Shown: positions 8,179 to 14,809 of the stretch, one piece after another
How the letters are laid out: every line of letters begins with the position of its first letter
Numbering within the stretch: the first letter of the stretch is position 1
Assembly (NCBI GenBank): GCA_964520785.1
Contig: CAZFQG010000156.1
Span: forward strand, 1-15,361
Length of the DNA: 15,361 nt
Direction of reading: 5' to 3'
Source of the DNA: CAZFQG01 sp964520785
GTDB taxonomy: Bacteria > Planctomycetota > Planctomycetia > Pirellulales > Thermoguttaceae
The notes under the pieces: generated by a model
Databases searched by the model: none
What the model was told of the DNA's origin: nothing
Seen by the model: the letters and a program-made list of their open reading frames with translations, nothing else
Made by a program: the position numbers and the translations under genes

Positions 8179-9417
8179 TTAAACACTGCGCTTCCGGATT
8201 GCGAACCATGCTGTCACGAAGGCGCCCAGGAGGGCCAACGCACCCGGCTCGGGGACCGGGGTGACGTAAGGGCCTCCCCAATTCGCCCGAACCATGTCCA
8301 GGTCTTGGCTGCCGACCCGGCCGTCGCGCGAACAGTCTCCTTTCAGGTATTCACCCGCCAGGGTTCGCTGATTCCAGTGCGCCCGAACCGTGTCCAGGTC
8401 AATGCTTCCAACCTTCCGATCTCCATTGAGATCGCCGGGAATACAATAAAGGTGCTCCGTCCGGCCGAGGAAATGACCACTCAGAAACGAATAGGCGCCT
8501 TCGATCGTGAATGCCGGGAGACGCGTTCGGTCATTGCGGGGGTACGACAGGAACATTCCTTCGTATTCATCCTTCGGAGGGTCTACCATGAGCGTCCGTT
8601 GAATACCCATCCAAATACCGCCTTGGCCGATTTGTCCCGGGATAGCGGCGGGATCCGGTGGCGGATCGGCCTCGCCGACGGCCCAGCCGTCGGCTCGTCG
8701 CATGAACGACCAGGCCAGATCGAGCATTGGATAGGGTCCCGACCTCAATCGAACCGCGTCCATGGTCACGTCGACCGGTCCGGTCATCGTCCCGAGCGCA
8801 TGGCCGTGGAGCATCATCTCGTGGTAGAGGTCCACTGGTTCCGCGTTCAAATACTCGATCGTTTGCCCGGACATTCGTTTCCCGTCAAGCGCGATCGGTT
8901 GATAGTAGACCTCTCGCGCTTCTCCCTGAGGCCCACCGATGACCACCACGTCCAACTCGCCGCGCAGGGCCCCCTCCGAGGTTTCGGCGAACCGGAGCGT
9001 CCCTTCGAAGAAATCACCATCCGGCCCCGTTCCGGCGAGCCTGCCATAATAGCCCCCATACATCTTCCTCGGATCCTCCACGGCCATGGCGAATGCGCGC
9101 AGTTCCCCGAACTCGCCGCGGATCGTGAGGTCGCCGTAGGTCACGCCGTAGCCGGCTATAATCGGCGTGATTCCCGGTTGAGGGGAAGACTGGTCGGTCA
9201 CGCGGAAACCGACGCGGTCCCATGTCCATTCATTGAAGACCGGTACCCCCTCCATGACTCCGGTCCATCGCTGCTGGTACTCGACGCAATCGACGGCCGG
9301 CGCGAATTCCCGGCCCCAATCCTCGACCACCAGATCGACCTTCGAATCCAACCCCCAGCTTGGCGTTCCCAGAAGGGATCCCACCAGAACGAGCGCCATC
9401 AAACCGTACCACTTCAT
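8179..9417 (-). CDS. Secreted protein with dockerin-type repeats and PEP-CTERM tail
   Basis: A 412-residue exported protein of unknown activity. Residues 1-22 form a signal peptide ending near TPSWG. The body, about residues 23-325, matches no family I recognise; it is acidic and rich in aromatic residues and glycine, as in extracellular beta-proteins. Residues 327-381 hold two calcium-binding dockerin-type loops, GDLNGDRKVGSIDLDTVRAHW and GDCSRDGRVGSQDLDMVRANW. The tail from VPEPGALALLG is a PEP-CTERM signal: a VPEP box, a membrane helix and a basic end (RKR), read by an exosortase that is not in this window. ATG 9417 is preferred over the in-frame GTG at 9426 because AAGGAG sits eight nt before it. 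A strong promoter lies upstream. It may be co-transcribed with the nuclease downstream, although the two products share no obvious role. Confidence 0.85.
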   Translation of the reverse strand: MKWYGLMALVLVGSLLGTPSWGLDSKVDLVVEDWGREFAPAVDCVEYQQRWTGVMEGVPVFNEWTWDRVGFRVTDQSSPQPGITPIIAGYGVTYGDLTIRGEFGELRAFAMAVEDPRKMYGGYYGRLAGTGPDGDFFEGTLRFAETSEGALRGELDVVVIGGPQGEAREVYYQPIALDGKRMSGQTIEYLNAEPVDLYHEMMLHGHALGTMTGPVDVTMDAVRLRSGPYPMLDLAWSFMRRADGWAVGEADPPPDPAAIPGQIGQGGIWMGIQRTLMVDPPKDEYEGMFLSYPRNDRTRLPAFTIEGAYSFLSGHFLGRTEHLYCIPGDLNGDRKVGSIDLDTVRAHWNQRTLAGEYLKGDCSRDGRVGSQDLDMVRANWGGPYVTPVPEPGALALLGAFVTAWFAIRKRSV

Positions 9418-9425
9418 CGTGATCA

Positions 9426-9431
9426 CTCCTT
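9426..9431 (-). promoter_or_regulatory. Shine-Dalgarno AAGGAG deciding start 9417
   Basis: AAGGAG on the minus strand, within GGGAAGGAG, ends eight nt before ATG 9417. It overlaps the alternative GTG at 9426, which therefore cannot use it. Confidence 0.8.
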
Positions 9432-9480
9432 CCCAAGTAGAACCGATCAGCCGGAAGCGGAAATCGCTTCACCACCGCCA

Positions 9481-9509
9481 ATTCTAGCAATTTGACGGAG
9501 TTTTTGCAA
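9481..9509 (-). promoter_or_regulatory. Strong sigma70-like promoter for the dockerin/PEP-CTERM gene
   Basis: On the minus strand TTGCAA (9509-9504) and TAGAAT (9486-9481) are exactly 17 nt apart, and TGC just before the -10 makes it an extended -10. Transcription would start near 9474, leaving a leader of about 57 nt before ATG 9417. It is the best promoter match in the window. Confidence 0.7.
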
Positions 9510-9607
9510 TCATCCGGCAAGAAACTCCACTTCACTGGTAGAATCATAGAAACTGGCAAAAATCCGCATAGAACACCCTCGCGTGCCCAACATCTTGCCG
9601 CCGTGGC

Positions 9608-9636
9608 TTGCGGTCAAGAGGCGGTTCCCGTATAAA
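9608..9636 (+). promoter_or_regulatory. Candidate sigma70-like promoter for the flavoprotein gene
   Basis: TTGCGG at 9608-9613 and TATAAA at 9631-9636 are separated by 17 nt. The start site would be near 9644, giving a leader of about 285 nt before the flavoprotein start. A second, weaker extended -10 (TGGTAGAAT, 9536-9544) lies upstream without a good -35. Confidence 0.5.
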
Positions 9637-9640
9637 TTGA

Positions 9641-9702
9641 AGAATTACCATTGTCTCCTACCTTGTGGAGCGTATTTCATCTTACCCAGAATTCCCATTG
9701 TC
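9641..9702 (+). repeat. Direct repeat AGAATT(A/C)CCATTGTC, two copies
   Basis: AGAATTACCATTGTC at 9641-9655 recurs as AGAATTCCCATTGTC at 9688-9702, with 14 of 15 positions identical and 47 nt from start to start. The first copy covers the predicted start site of the promoter at 9608-9636, so the pair could be operator sites for one regulator. Confidence 0.55.
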
Positions 9703-9906
9703 GACCTCGGGAGGGAATCCCTTTGCCCTTTACGCGAGAGTGTATCGTCGTCGAAGGAGAGGTCGGCGTTTATCACCACCCCGCGGAGATCGTTGCGCGC
9801 CTTCCAGCCAACGGCCGGAAGCCGCATCGCAGTCGCGCGGACGGTGACCAAGGTGACGGCCGTAGTGCTCGTCGGCAATGCCGCTTGTGATGCGATTGGC
9901 CGGGAC

Positions 9907-9924
9907 ACCTCCTTCGCCGGAGGT
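9907..9924 (+). promoter_or_regulatory. Hairpin sequestering the Shine-Dalgarno of the flavoprotein gene
   Basis: ACCTCC (9907-9912) pairs perfectly with GGAGGT (9919-9924) around a 6-nt loop. GGAGG at 9919-9923 is the only Shine-Dalgarno near the gene and lies six nt before TTG 9930, so folding would hide it from the ribosome. Confidence 0.5.
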
Positions 9925-9929
9925 TCTGT

Positions 9930-11228
9930 TTGCCGTTTATGAGCCGGGTACACCAGAAACCGCGTATGGAGCAATGGGGCGTCGTGGTCGTCGGAGCGGG
10001 GCCGGGGGGGCTGCTCGCGGCGGAACGGGCGGCGGCGAGGGGGAACGCAACGCTCCTTTTGGAGAAGAACTCGCGGCCGGGCGTGAAGATTCGGATCTCC
10101 GGCGGGGGGCACTGCAATCTTACGCATGATACCGACGCCAAGGGAATCGTAGACGCCTTCGGCCCTTCGGGCCGGTTTCTCCACTCGGCCCTGGCCGCGC
10201 TGGGGCCGCGGCAATTGATCGACTTGGTCGAGGCGGGAGGGGTCGCCACCGAGACCGACTCCGACGGCAACGTCTGGCCCGCCAGCCGGAAGGCGGCCCA
10301 TGTGCTCGACGCGCTGCTCCGCCCCCTGACGCGAAGCGGCGCGACGCCGGCGGTCGAGGAGCCGCTTCTGACCATTCAGCCGACCGACGCCGGGTTTCAC
10401 CTAACGACCGCGCGGCGGACCCTTTCGGCCCGGAAGGTCGTGCTGGCCACCGGCGGCTGCTCCTACCCGGGCTGCGGGACCACCGGCGACGCCTACCGCT
10501 GGGCCGCCGCCTTGGGTCACACGGTCGTCCCGCCGCGGCCGGCGCTGGTTCCGGTCCTGACCGACACCCCCTGGGTCACGGCTCTCCAGGGAATTACCAT
10601 CCCGGACGTCGTGCTGCGTGTCGTCGACGCCGAAAACGGGCCGTCTCCGGCCGGCGCACGCGCGAAGCGGAAGAAGACACAAATCCAGTGGCGCGGGGCG
10701 CTGCTGTTTGCCCACTTCGGTCTTTCCGGGCCGGTGGCACTCGACGTAAGCCGGATGATCAGCGCCTGCCCACGTGGTAAGCGGCCCTCTCTGGAGTGCG
10801 ATTTCCTGCCAACCGTGAGCGAGGCGCAACTGGAAGAAGTGCTTCTGGCCGCGTCGACCGGATCCAGCCGCCGCGTCGCCGTGCTTATGGACCGATGGCT
10901 GCCGGGCCGTCTCGCCGAGGCGTTGATCGTTCAAGCCGAACTGGACCCTCAGCGCCGCGCGGCGGAGATTTCGCGCGGTGAGCGTCTACGGCTGGTTCAG
11001 GCGGTCAAACGGCTGCGCATCCGGACCACCGGAACGCTCGGCTTCGAGAAGGCCGAAGTCACCGCCGGCGGCATCTCCCTGGACGAAATCGACTCCCGCA
11101 CGATGCAGAGCAAGCTCGTCCCGGACCTGTTCGTGGCGGGCGAGCTGCTCGACCTCGACGGTCCCATCGGCGGTTACAACCTCCAAGCCGCCTTTAGCAC
11201 CGGCTGGCTGGCGGGGGAGAGCGTGTAG
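9930..11228 (+). CDS. BaiN/HI0933-family FAD-dependent oxidoreductase
   Basis: A cytoplasmic flavoprotein of the HI0933/BaiN family, a group of mostly uncharacterised NAD(P)/FAD-dependent oxidoreductases that includes a gut bile-acid reductase. Counting from TTG 9930, the FAD-binding GAGPGG is at residues 22-27, followed by GVKIRISGGGHCNLT (51-65), LATGGCSYPGCGTTGDAY (172-189), LLFAHFGLSGPVALDVSR (258-275), and the C-terminal FVAGELLDLDGPIGGYNLQ that closes the FAD site. All landmarks are present, so the gene looks intact. The start is uncertain: TTG 9930 has GGAGG six nt upstream, ATG 9939 is 15 nt from it, and ATG 9966 (MEQWGVVVVGAG) fits the usual family N-terminus best but has no Shine-Dalgarno. 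The substrate cannot be inferred. The gene stands alone, with no co-directional partner close by. Confidence 0.9.
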   Translation: MPFMSRVHQKPRMEQWGVVVVGAGPGGLLAAERAAARGNATLLLEKNSRPGVKIRISGGGHCNLTHDTDAKGIVDAFGPSGRFLHSALAALGPRQLIDLVEAGGVATETDSDGNVWPASRKAAHVLDALLRPLTRSGATPAVEEPLLTIQPTDAGFHLTTARRTLSARKVVLATGGCSYPGCGTTGDAYRWAAALGHTVVPPRPALVPVLTDTPWVTALQGITIPDVVLRVVDAENGPSPAGARAKRKKTQIQWRGALLFAHFGLSGPVALDVSRMISACPRGKRPSLECDFLPTVSEAQLEEVLLAASTGSSRRVAVLMDRWLPGRLAEALIVQAELDPQRRAAEISRGERLRLVQAVKRLRIRTTGTLGFEKAEVTAGGISLDEIDSRTMQSKLVPDLFVAGELLDLDGPIGGYNLQAAFSTGWLAGESV

Positions 11229-11304
11229 GGTTCGCTCGCCGAACGGGGACAGAGGGAAAGGATGAAGGATGTGATCAAGTAGAATTATGTAGGAATACAA
11301 GGAT

Positions 11305-11625
11305 GTGCGGCCATTCTTGCGGGCGAGGCGGTGCGTCGTGGGGCTTGTGCGTTGTGTCTCCCTCGCCGCGGAAAGCGCCGGCGCGATTGAGGCCCACACC
11401 AGCAACGGCTCCATCACGCTCAATCTCAGCCCCGCCATGCAGGGACGGTTGACCTTGACCACGACCAACGGCTCGATCCAGGTCGACCCATCCTGTGAGG
11501 CGACGGTCGTCTCCGAAAAGAAGAACCACGTCGTCGTCGACCTCGGCAGTTCGGACGCGCCCTCCACCGCTACGACATCGAACGGGTCGATTCAGGTAAG
11601 ACGGGGCGAGGAGGGTGGTGAGTAG
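11305..11625 (+). pseudogene. Remnant of a DUF4097-like beta-repeat protein
   Basis: An open frame of 106 codons from GTG 11305 whose C-terminal two-thirds resembles the end of DUF4097-type putative adhesin proteins, which fold as right-handed beta-structures. Three copies of the strand motif T(S/T)NGSI are visible: HTSNGSITL, TTTNGSIQV and ATTSNGSIQV, followed by a short basic and acidic end. The first 25 codons look unlike the family. There is no signal peptide, no usable Shine-Dalgarno (AAGGA touches the GTG), and only 76 nt separate it from the flavoprotein gene, so the N-terminal bulk of the ancestral protein is missing. A decayed 3' fragment is most likely; a short expressed protein is the alternative. 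Confidence 0.55.
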
Positions 11626-11718
11626 GGGGTGTCTTGGCAGCGGGAGATGCGGGGCAGCCACGGATGAAATGCGAGTTTTCTCTCCGCGGAAATCGGCGCC
11701 GCAGGTTCGATAGTCTGA

Positions 11719-11759
11719 CGCGAATCAAGTTTTCGCGAAAAGCTATGTGGCGATTCGCG
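11719..11759. repeat. Nested dyad: 8-bp inverted repeat around a 12-bp palindrome
   Basis: CGCGAATC (11719-11726) and its reverse complement GATTCGCG (11752-11759) flank the perfect palindrome TTTTCGCGAAAA (11730-11741). The element lies in the roughly 250-nt gap between the DUF4097 remnant and the aldolase gene, about 60-100 nt upstream of the putative -10 at 11822. It could be an operator; each part alone could arise by chance. Confidence 0.4.
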
Positions 11760-11821
11760 CGGGAAAGGCGACGTTGGGCCCCCGCTCGAGGGCGCCGGTT
11801 CTCTACGGAAGAAGATCGCGA

Positions 11822-11827
11822 TAGAAT
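11822..11827 (+). promoter_or_regulatory. Candidate -10 element for the threonine aldolase gene
   Basis: TAGAAT at 11822-11827 lies in GCGATAGAATCGC, itself a small dyad (GCGAT/ATCGC). A -35 17 nt upstream is only TTCTCT. If used, transcription would begin near 11834, after the ATG at 11831, which supports the later start at 11876. Confidence 0.3.
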
Positions 11828-11875
11828 CGCATGGAAACCATATCTCGACGACCCGGATTCGAGCCCAATTCCGCG

Positions 11876-12916
11876 ATGCGTATTCCGCCGATCGACCTCC
11901 GCAGCGACACCGTTACCAAACCCACGTCCGAAATGCGGCGGGCCATGGCCGAGGCCGAAGTGGGGGACGACGTACTGGGGGATGACCCTACGGTGGCATA
12001 TCTGGAGAGCCGGGTGGCGAAGGTGCTGGGTAAGGAGTCCGCGTTGTACGTTCCGTCTGGGACGATGTCGAATCTGGCGGCCGTCAGGACGCACTGCCGG
12101 CCCGGCGACGAGATGATCTGCGAGGCGGAGTCCCACGTGGTCTTTTACGAGCAGGGGGGATATGCCCAATTGGCCGGCGTCGCCGCGAGGTGCGTGGCCG
12201 GCGAGCGGGGCGTTCTTGGTACCGGCCAGGTGTCCGGGTTAATTCGCCCGAACGACGCGCATTTCGTCCGCACGAGATTGCTATGGCTGGAGAACACGCA
12301 CAATCGGGGCGGCGGCTCGGTACAGCCGTTTGGTACCGTCGCGGAGTTGTGCCGATGGGGTCGAGAGAACGAGCTGCGAACCCACTTGGACGGGGCGCGG
12401 CTTTGGAACGCCGAGGCGGCAACCGGCATCGAGGCATCGCGATGGGCCGAGCATTTCGACACGGTAAGCGTATGCTTCAGCAAGGGACTTGGCGCCCCGG
12501 TCGGGTCCGCCTTGGTCGGTTCCCGGGAGTTGATCGACCGTGCTCGGCGGCATCGCAAGGTCCTCGGCGGCGGAATGCGCCAAGCAGGAATCACCGCCGC
12601 CGGAGCCCTCTACGCCCTGGAGCATCACCGCGAACGGTTGACCGAGGACCACCGCAACGCGACCCGGCTGGCGGAGGGCCTTGGTGAATTGCCGGGGCTA
12701 AGCCTGCCGTTGGGCCTTCCTCAGACGAATATCCTTTTCGTCGACGTATCCGCGGAGATCGGTCCGGCGGTGGAGATCATGCACCGGTTGGAGGTTTTGG
12801 GGGTTCGAGTCCTCGCCACCGGTCCGACGCGCCTTCGCGCGGTAACCCATTTGGACATTCGCGCCGAAGCGGTCGAGACGGCGATCTCGCGATTTGCCCA
12901 AGCGATTCGCCGGTGA
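11876..12916 (+). CDS. ltaE: Low-specificity L-threonine aldolase
   Basis: A PLP-dependent cytoplasmic enzyme that cleaves L-threonine or L-allo-threonine to glycine and acetaldehyde. From ATG 11876 the protein is 346 aa, the normal family length, and opens with the typical IDLRSDTVTKPT. Visible active-site parts are SGTMSN (61-66), which binds the PLP phosphate, His87 in AESHVVF, which stacks on the cofactor, Asp172 and Arg175 in LDGARLWN, and Lys203 in CFSKGLGAPVGS, which forms the Schiff base. The C-terminal LRAVTHLDIR carries the expected substrate-carboxylate arginine. The in-frame ATG 11831 would add 15 residues not expected in the family and may lie upstream of the transcription start. 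No Shine-Dalgarno is seen at either position. The gene is monocistronic as far as the window shows. Confidence 0.93.
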   Translation: MRIPPIDLRSDTVTKPTSEMRRAMAEAEVGDDVLGDDPTVAYLESRVAKVLGKESALYVPSGTMSNLAAVRTHCRPGDEMICEAESHVVFYEQGGYAQLAGVAARCVAGERGVLGTGQVSGLIRPNDAHFVRTRLLWLENTHNRGGGSVQPFGTVAELCRWGRENELRTHLDGARLWNAEAATGIEASRWAEHFDTVSVCFSKGLGAPVGSALVGSRELIDRARRHRKVLGGGMRQAGITAAGALYALEHHRERLTEDHRNATRLAEGLGELPGLSLPLGLPQTNILFVDVSAEIGPAVEIMHRLEVLGVRVLATGPTRLRAVTHLDIRAEAVETAISRFAQAIRR

Positions 12917-12999
12917 ACGCCCGTGTGAAATAGGCCGCCATACCAACGGTTTTCCGACAAGTTGACCGGCCGGGCGGCGGCGATTAGGATAGGGATACC

Positions 13000-13018
13000 G
13001 TCGGCGACGGTTGCCGAC
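13000..13018. repeat. Small hairpin downstream of the aldolase gene
   Basis: GTCGGC (13000-13005) and GCCGAC (13013-13018) can pair around a 7-nt loop in the 195-nt gap between the aldolase and the next gene. No T-run follows. It may be a weak terminator for the aldolase or part of the next leader; chance is possible. Confidence 0.25.
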
Positions 13019-13056
13019 ACCCCGCACCAGTCAGGGGGATTCGTATGCACCGCGCT

Positions 13057-13065
13057 TGGTAGAGT
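13057..13065 (+). promoter_or_regulatory. Candidate extended -10 for the secreted glycosidase-like gene
   Basis: TGGTAGAGT at 13057-13065 has the form TGnTAnAnT, but no clear -35 lies 17 nt upstream (GGATTC). TGGTAGAAA recurs 22 nt later at 13079-13087. The start site would be near 13072, about 40 nt before ATG 13112. Confidence 0.3.
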
Positions 13066-13101
13066 GTCCACCCCCACCTGGTAGAAACTTCAGATCATCG
13101 T

Positions 13102-13105
13102 GAGG
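13102..13105 (+). promoter_or_regulatory. Shine-Dalgarno GAGG deciding start 13112
   Basis: GAGGT begins at 13102 and GAGG ends six nt before ATG 13112. The alternative in-frame GTG at 13100 overlaps this site and would have none of its own. Confidence 0.65.
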
Positions 13106-13111
13106 TCCGTC

Positions 13112-14755
13112 ATGTCGGCTCGGGTTTTCGTGATACTTTCGGCTTTCGTCGTTTTTGTCTTCAGCCAGTCCGCCTTCGCGGAGGAGCCGATCGATATCGG
13201 TTCGCGTCTGGAGCTGTTCGTGGACGATTACGTCGTCGGCAAGCTCTCGTTCAACGCCAACTACAGTTTGAAGAAACCGGAGGCCCGGGAAGTGGCCCTG
13301 GTGACGGATGCTCCTTGGGAGGGGAACGTGTGCGCCTACTACACGATCTTCCAGGATGGGCCGGTCTACCGGATGTACTACCGCGGCGCGCACTATGACG
13401 GCGGCATGACGCATCCGGAGGTCACGTGCTATGCCGAGAGCACGGATGGGATCAACTGGACCAAGCCGAACCTCGGGATCATCGAATTCAACGGGTCGAC
13501 GGAGAATAACATCGTCTGGAAGGATCCCGGCTCCCATAATTTCACCCCCTTCTTGGACAAGAACCCCGAGGTGACCCCCGACGCGAAGTACAAGGCCCTC
13601 ACGCGCAACGCCGGCGGAGCCAATGGACTGTACGCGCTGAAGTCTCCCGACGGAGTCAACTGGACGCTGATGAGCCGGCAGCCGGTCATTACCGAAGGAG
13701 CGTTCGATTCGCAAAACCTGGCCTTTTGGGACTCGGTAAGGGAGTGTTATGTCGACTACCATCGCGATTTCCGTGGCGGCGTCCGCGATATCAAAACGGC
13801 CACGTCCGACGATTTCCTGAACTGGAGTGATCCCGATTGGCTCGTCTATCCGCCGGGAACGCCGACCGAGCACCTGTACACCAACGCCATACAGCCCTAC
13901 GAGCGCGCCCCACACATCCTGCTCGGTTTCCCCACCCGATTTCAACCCAAGAACTCGCAGGTCGAGCCGATCCTCATGAGCAGCCGGGACGGGGTGACTT
14001 TCGACCGGTGGGACGCCGCGCTGATCCCCGTTACCGCTCCGGAGGACCGCGACGGCAACCGCAGCAACTACATGGCCTGGGGATTGGTACAATTGCCGCA
14101 TTCCGACCGCGAGTTGTCCGTCTACGCGACGGAGGCCTACTACGAAGGTCCCGACAGCCGCATCCGCCGCTTTGCTTACCGGGTGGATGGTTTCGTTTCC
14201 ATTCAATCATCCGGCCCCGGAGAAATTCTCACCAAGCCGCTTCGATTCGACGGAAATCGGCTCCGAATCAATTACGCCACGTTTGGTGACGGTTGGCTCC
14301 AAGCGGAATTGCGGAATCTCGACGGAGAGGCGATTCCCGGTTTCACCTACGCCGATTTCGACGCCGTTTCCGGGGATGAGATACGTCACACGCTCTCTTG
14401 GAACCAAGGGGCGGACCTCTCCGCCTTGGGTGGAACGCCGGTTCGCATCCGATTCCGGCTGTACGACGCCGATCTCTACAGCTTCCAGTTCTTCACCTTC
14501 CTCCCGGGCGATCTCGACGGGGACGGCGTGGTCGGCTCGGGCGACCTGGATCTGGTCCGCGCGAATTGGGGAACGAACGGCTCCAGCGGCGATGCCAACG
14601 GCGACGGCGTCGTCAACGCGAGTGACTTGGATATCGTCCGCGCAAACTGGGGAGCAAGCGTTTCCGCGGCGGTACCGGAGCCCCAGTCGCTGGTATGCCT
14701 GGGAATTCTCGCCGCGGCATGGGGATTCGGGAGACGTCGACCGGAGGGATCATAA
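13112..14755 (+). CDS. Secreted beta-propeller glycosidase-like protein, dockerin and PEP-CTERM
   Basis: A 547-residue exported protein. Residues 1-23 are a signal peptide with cleavage expected after SAFA. Residues about 30-360 resemble five-bladed propeller proteins related to glycoside hydrolase families 32/43 and sialidase-like repeats: VYRMYYRG (85-92), CYAESTDGINWTKPNLG (106-122) and LYALKSPDGVNWTLMS (173-188) are blade-type segments. A beta-sandwich-like stretch follows (about 365-462, ending DADLYSFQFF), as in related planctomycete proteins. Two dockerin-type calcium loops, GDLDGDGVVGSGDLDLVRANW and GDANGDGVVNASDLDIVRANW, lie at 466-513. The tail VPEPQSLVCLG through RRR (521-543) is a PEP-CTERM sorting signal. 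No catalytic residues can be assigned, so glycan hydrolysis or binding is inference. The module order at the end matches the protein at 8179-9417. Confidence 0.82.
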   Translation: MSARVFVILSAFVVFVFSQSAFAEEPIDIGSRLELFVDDYVVGKLSFNANYSLKKPEAREVALVTDAPWEGNVCAYYTIFQDGPVYRMYYRGAHYDGGMTHPEVTCYAESTDGINWTKPNLGIIEFNGSTENNIVWKDPGSHNFTPFLDKNPEVTPDAKYKALTRNAGGANGLYALKSPDGVNWTLMSRQPVITEGAFDSQNLAFWDSVRECYVDYHRDFRGGVRDIKTATSDDFLNWSDPDWLVYPPGTPTEHLYTNAIQPYERAPHILLGFPTRFQPKNSQVEPILMSSRDGVTFDRWDAALIPVTAPEDRDGNRSNYMAWGLVQLPHSDRELSVYATEAYYEGPDSRIRRFAYRVDGFVSIQSSGPGEILTKPLRFDGNRLRINYATFGDGWLQAELRNLDGEAIPGFTYADFDAVSGDEIRHTLSWNQGADLSALGGTPVRIRFRLYDADLYSFQFFTFLPGDLDGDGVVGSGDLDLVRANWGTNGSSGDANGDGVVNASDLDIVRANWGASVSAAVPEPQSLVCLGILAAAWGFGRRRPEGS

Positions 14756-14769
14756 GGCGCGCGAAACGG

Positions 14770-14798
14770 CGGCGAACCATTCGGACCGTAGTTCGCCG
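14770..14798. terminator. Hairpin between convergent genes, possible bidirectional terminator
   Basis: CGGCGAAC (14770-14777) pairs perfectly with GTTCGCCG (14791-14798) around a 13-nt loop. It lies in the 54-nt gap between the ends of the glycosidase-like gene (14755) and argF (14810), where a two-way terminator would be expected. There is no T-run on either strand, so its function rests on position and stem only. Confidence 0.5.
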
Positions 14799-14809
14799 GT
14801 GGATGTGCG

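Larger units (their letters stand above)
9545..9929 (+). other. Long non-coding leader region before the flavoprotein gene
   Basis: About 385 nt without a convincing gene. Short open frames occur on both strands, but none gives a recognisable protein and those on the minus strand run into the flavoprotein gene as shadows. The region holds a promoter-like element (9608-9636), a 15-nt direct repeat (9641-9655 and 9688-9702) and a hairpin over the Shine-Dalgarno sequence (9907-9924). A small RNA or an unrecognised short protein cannot be excluded. Confidence 0.5.

Noticed and set aside
8140..9495. A 451-codon open frame on the plus strand over the dockerin/PEP-CTERM gene
   Set aside because: The minus strand has a signal peptide, calcium loops, a sorting tail, a Shine-Dalgarno and a promoter; the plus frame has none of these.
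9583..9942. A possible 119-aa protein from GTG 9583 in the leader region
   Set aside because: There is no Shine-Dalgarno, no recognisable domain and an irregular composition, and it overlaps the promoter-like element and the flavoprotein start.
11280..11285. TAGAAT as a -10 for the DUF4097-like remnant
   Set aside because: No -35-like sequence lies upstream, and the hexamer is common enough to occur by chance.
13031..14206. A 391-codon open frame on the minus strand over the glycosidase-like gene
   Set aside because: Composition is shadow-like, and the plus strand has a signal peptide and propeller segments.
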